Positions 21,445 to 22,377 of a DNA stretch of 22,377 nt are shown here, one piece after another. How positions within the stretch are numbered: position 1 is the first letter of the stretch; each line of letters starts with the position of its first letter. The notes under the pieces are model-generated. The model was not told where the DNA came from and searched no databases. It worked only from the letters and a program-made list of their open reading frames with translations. Source of the DNA: Deltaproteobacteria bacterium (lineage in GTDB: Bacteria; Desulfobacterota; Desulfarculia; Adiutricales; Adiutricaceae); the NCBI GenBank assembly GCA_031278795.1, contig JAITJT010000076.1, positions 1-22,377 of the forward strand, written 5' to 3'. Position numbers and translations under genes: made by a program.

Positions 21445-22377
21445 ATGCAAAGAACGGATGCACCTATTCTGGAGGCCAAAGAGGTCACCAAGATCTTCCC
21501 CAGGGGGAAGGGGGGAGGTACCTTCAAGGCCTTAAACAAGGTTAACCTCGCCATGTACAATGGGGACTGCCTGGCCGTGGTGGGCGAGAGCGGCTGCGGA
21601 AAGTCCACCCTGGCTAAGATCATCATGAACCTTCTGAACCCTGACGGAGGGGAAATCCTCTTCAAGGGAGAAAAGATATCCGGGCTCACCGGAAAGGCCC
21701 TCTTCAATCTCCGCGCCAAGATCCAGATGATCTTCCAGGACCCCTCCATGGCCGTCAACCCCAGGATGAGGGTCAAAGACATCGTGGCCGAGCCCTTGGT
21801 TAACTTCAAGCGGGTTCCGCGCGGCCAAAGGAGGGATACCGTGGCCCAGCTCCTTAACGGCGTGGGCTTAAACGAGAGCTTCCTCAACCGCCACCCCCAC
21901 AGCATGAGCGGAGGCCAGCTCCAGCGCGTCTCCATCGCCAGGGCCATCGCCCTAAAGCCCGAGATAATCGTCTGCGACGAGGCCACCTCCGCCTTGGACG
22001 TCTCCATCCAGAAGGTGATATTGGATCTACTATCAGACCTCTCCAACAAGGAAGGCGTCCAATACGTCTTCATCTGCCACGACATAGCCCTGGCGGATGA
22101 CTTCTCCAATGTCATCATGGTCATGTACAAGGGGCACGTGGTGGAGTTCCTCCGGGACCGGGCCCTCAAGAAGAGCTCCCGGCACCCCTACACCAAGCTT
22201 CTCTTGGACTCGGTCTTTCCCACCAATCCCAAGGAGCTTATGGACGAAAAGGAGAGCTTCCTCAACTCCCAGGGCAATGAGCTGAGGGAGGAATCCAGCG
22301 CCCCCCAAGGCTGCGTCTTTTACCACCGCTGCCCCCAGGCCACGGATGAGTGCCCCAAAGCCCAGCCGCCCCTGGTG
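21445..22377 (+). CDS. ABC importer ATPase 2 (DppF/OppF/NikE type), 3' end outside window
   Basis: The frame is open from an ATG 13 bases after ATPase 1 (GAAAGG lies about 10 bases before it) to the last base of the window, giving 311 residues without a stop. Walker A GESGCGKST (47-55), Q-loop Gln98, signature MSGGQLQR (154-161), Walker B IIVCDE (174-179) and switch His212 are present. Unlike ATPase 1 it carries the C-terminal oligopeptide/dipeptide domain: GCVFYHRCPQATDECPK with Cys290, 296 and 303, a stretch that in some homologues binds an iron-sulfur cluster. Only a short piece of the C-terminus is likely missing. The two ATPases are expected to form a heterodimer on the two permeases. 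Confidence 0.95.
   Translation, partial: MQRTDAPILEAKEVTKIFPRGKGGGTFKALNKVNLAMYNGDCLAVVGESGCGKSTLAKIIMNLLNPDGGEILFKGEKISGLTGKALFNLRAKIQMIFQDPSMAVNPRMRVKDIVAEPLVNFKRVPRGQRRDTVAQLLNGVGLNESFLNRHPHSMSGGQLQRVSIARAIALKPEIIVCDEATSALDVSIQKVILDLLSDLSNKEGVQYVFICHDIALADDFSNVIMVMYKGHVVEFLRDRALKKSSRHPYTKLLLDSVFPTNPKELMDEKESFLNSQGNELREESSAPQGCVFYHRCPQATDECPKAQPPLV

Noticed and set aside
21399..22169. A 256-codon minus-strand frame opposite ATPase 2.
   Set aside because: The plus strand encodes a complete set of ABC ATPase motifs over the same bases.

Overview
This 22.4-kb window looks like chromosomal DNA from an anaerobic bacterium. A deltaproteobacterial (Desulfobacterota-type) host is my best guess. 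The guess rests on gene content: acetate kinase, a PhoU–kinase fusion next to an amphi-Trp protein, a bactofilin, and a complete peptide/nickel-type ABC importer. No rRNA or tRNA is present that could settle it. Coding regions are moderately GC-rich and use AGG and ATA codons freely. Three long intergenic regions are much richer in A+T and carry many short tandem repeats.

Layout. (1) 1-1489: the 3' end of ackA with a strong terminator, then a small lipoprotein gene and a bidirectional terminator facing a tandem-repeat block. (2) 1490-3443, minus strand: a two-gene unit, amphi-Trp protein then PhoU–APH-type kinase fusion. (3) 3444-4460: AT-rich, no gene seen. (4) 4461-11395, minus strand, read right to left: ileS, dnaX (with a very long low-complexity tail), ybaB/ebfC, and a PHP-like metallohydrolase. 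This is an information-processing cluster in which recR, the usual neighbour after ybaB, is absent. (5) 11557-12983, minus strand: tsaC (TTG start, atypical motif) and a DedA membrane protein. (6) 13324-13521: a small zinc-ribbon protein with promoter and terminator. (7) 13522-14834: tandem repeats, a good promoter, a structured leader that contains its own terminator-like hairpin, and a bactofilin gene. (8) 14835-17014: about 2.2 kb of AT-rich DNA with duplicated terminator-like elements and possible decayed reading frames. (9) 17015-22377, plus strand: substrate-binding lipoprotein, two permeases and two ATPases of a family-5 importer. The last ATPase gene runs off the window.

How the genes work together. 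The clearest functional unit is the five-gene importer. Hairpins between the binding-protein gene and the permease genes would let the binding protein be made in excess. The ileS-dnaX-ybaB-PHP set is a probable housekeeping operon. The PhoU–kinase and amphi-Trp pair is probably co-translated and could be a phosphate-linked signalling or modification module. I found no CRISPR array, insertion sequence, phage gene or tRNA. The items most worth a second look are the bactofilin leader RNA, the PhoU–kinase/amphi-Trp module, the PHP-like protein beside ybaB, and the abundance of intergenic tandem repeats.
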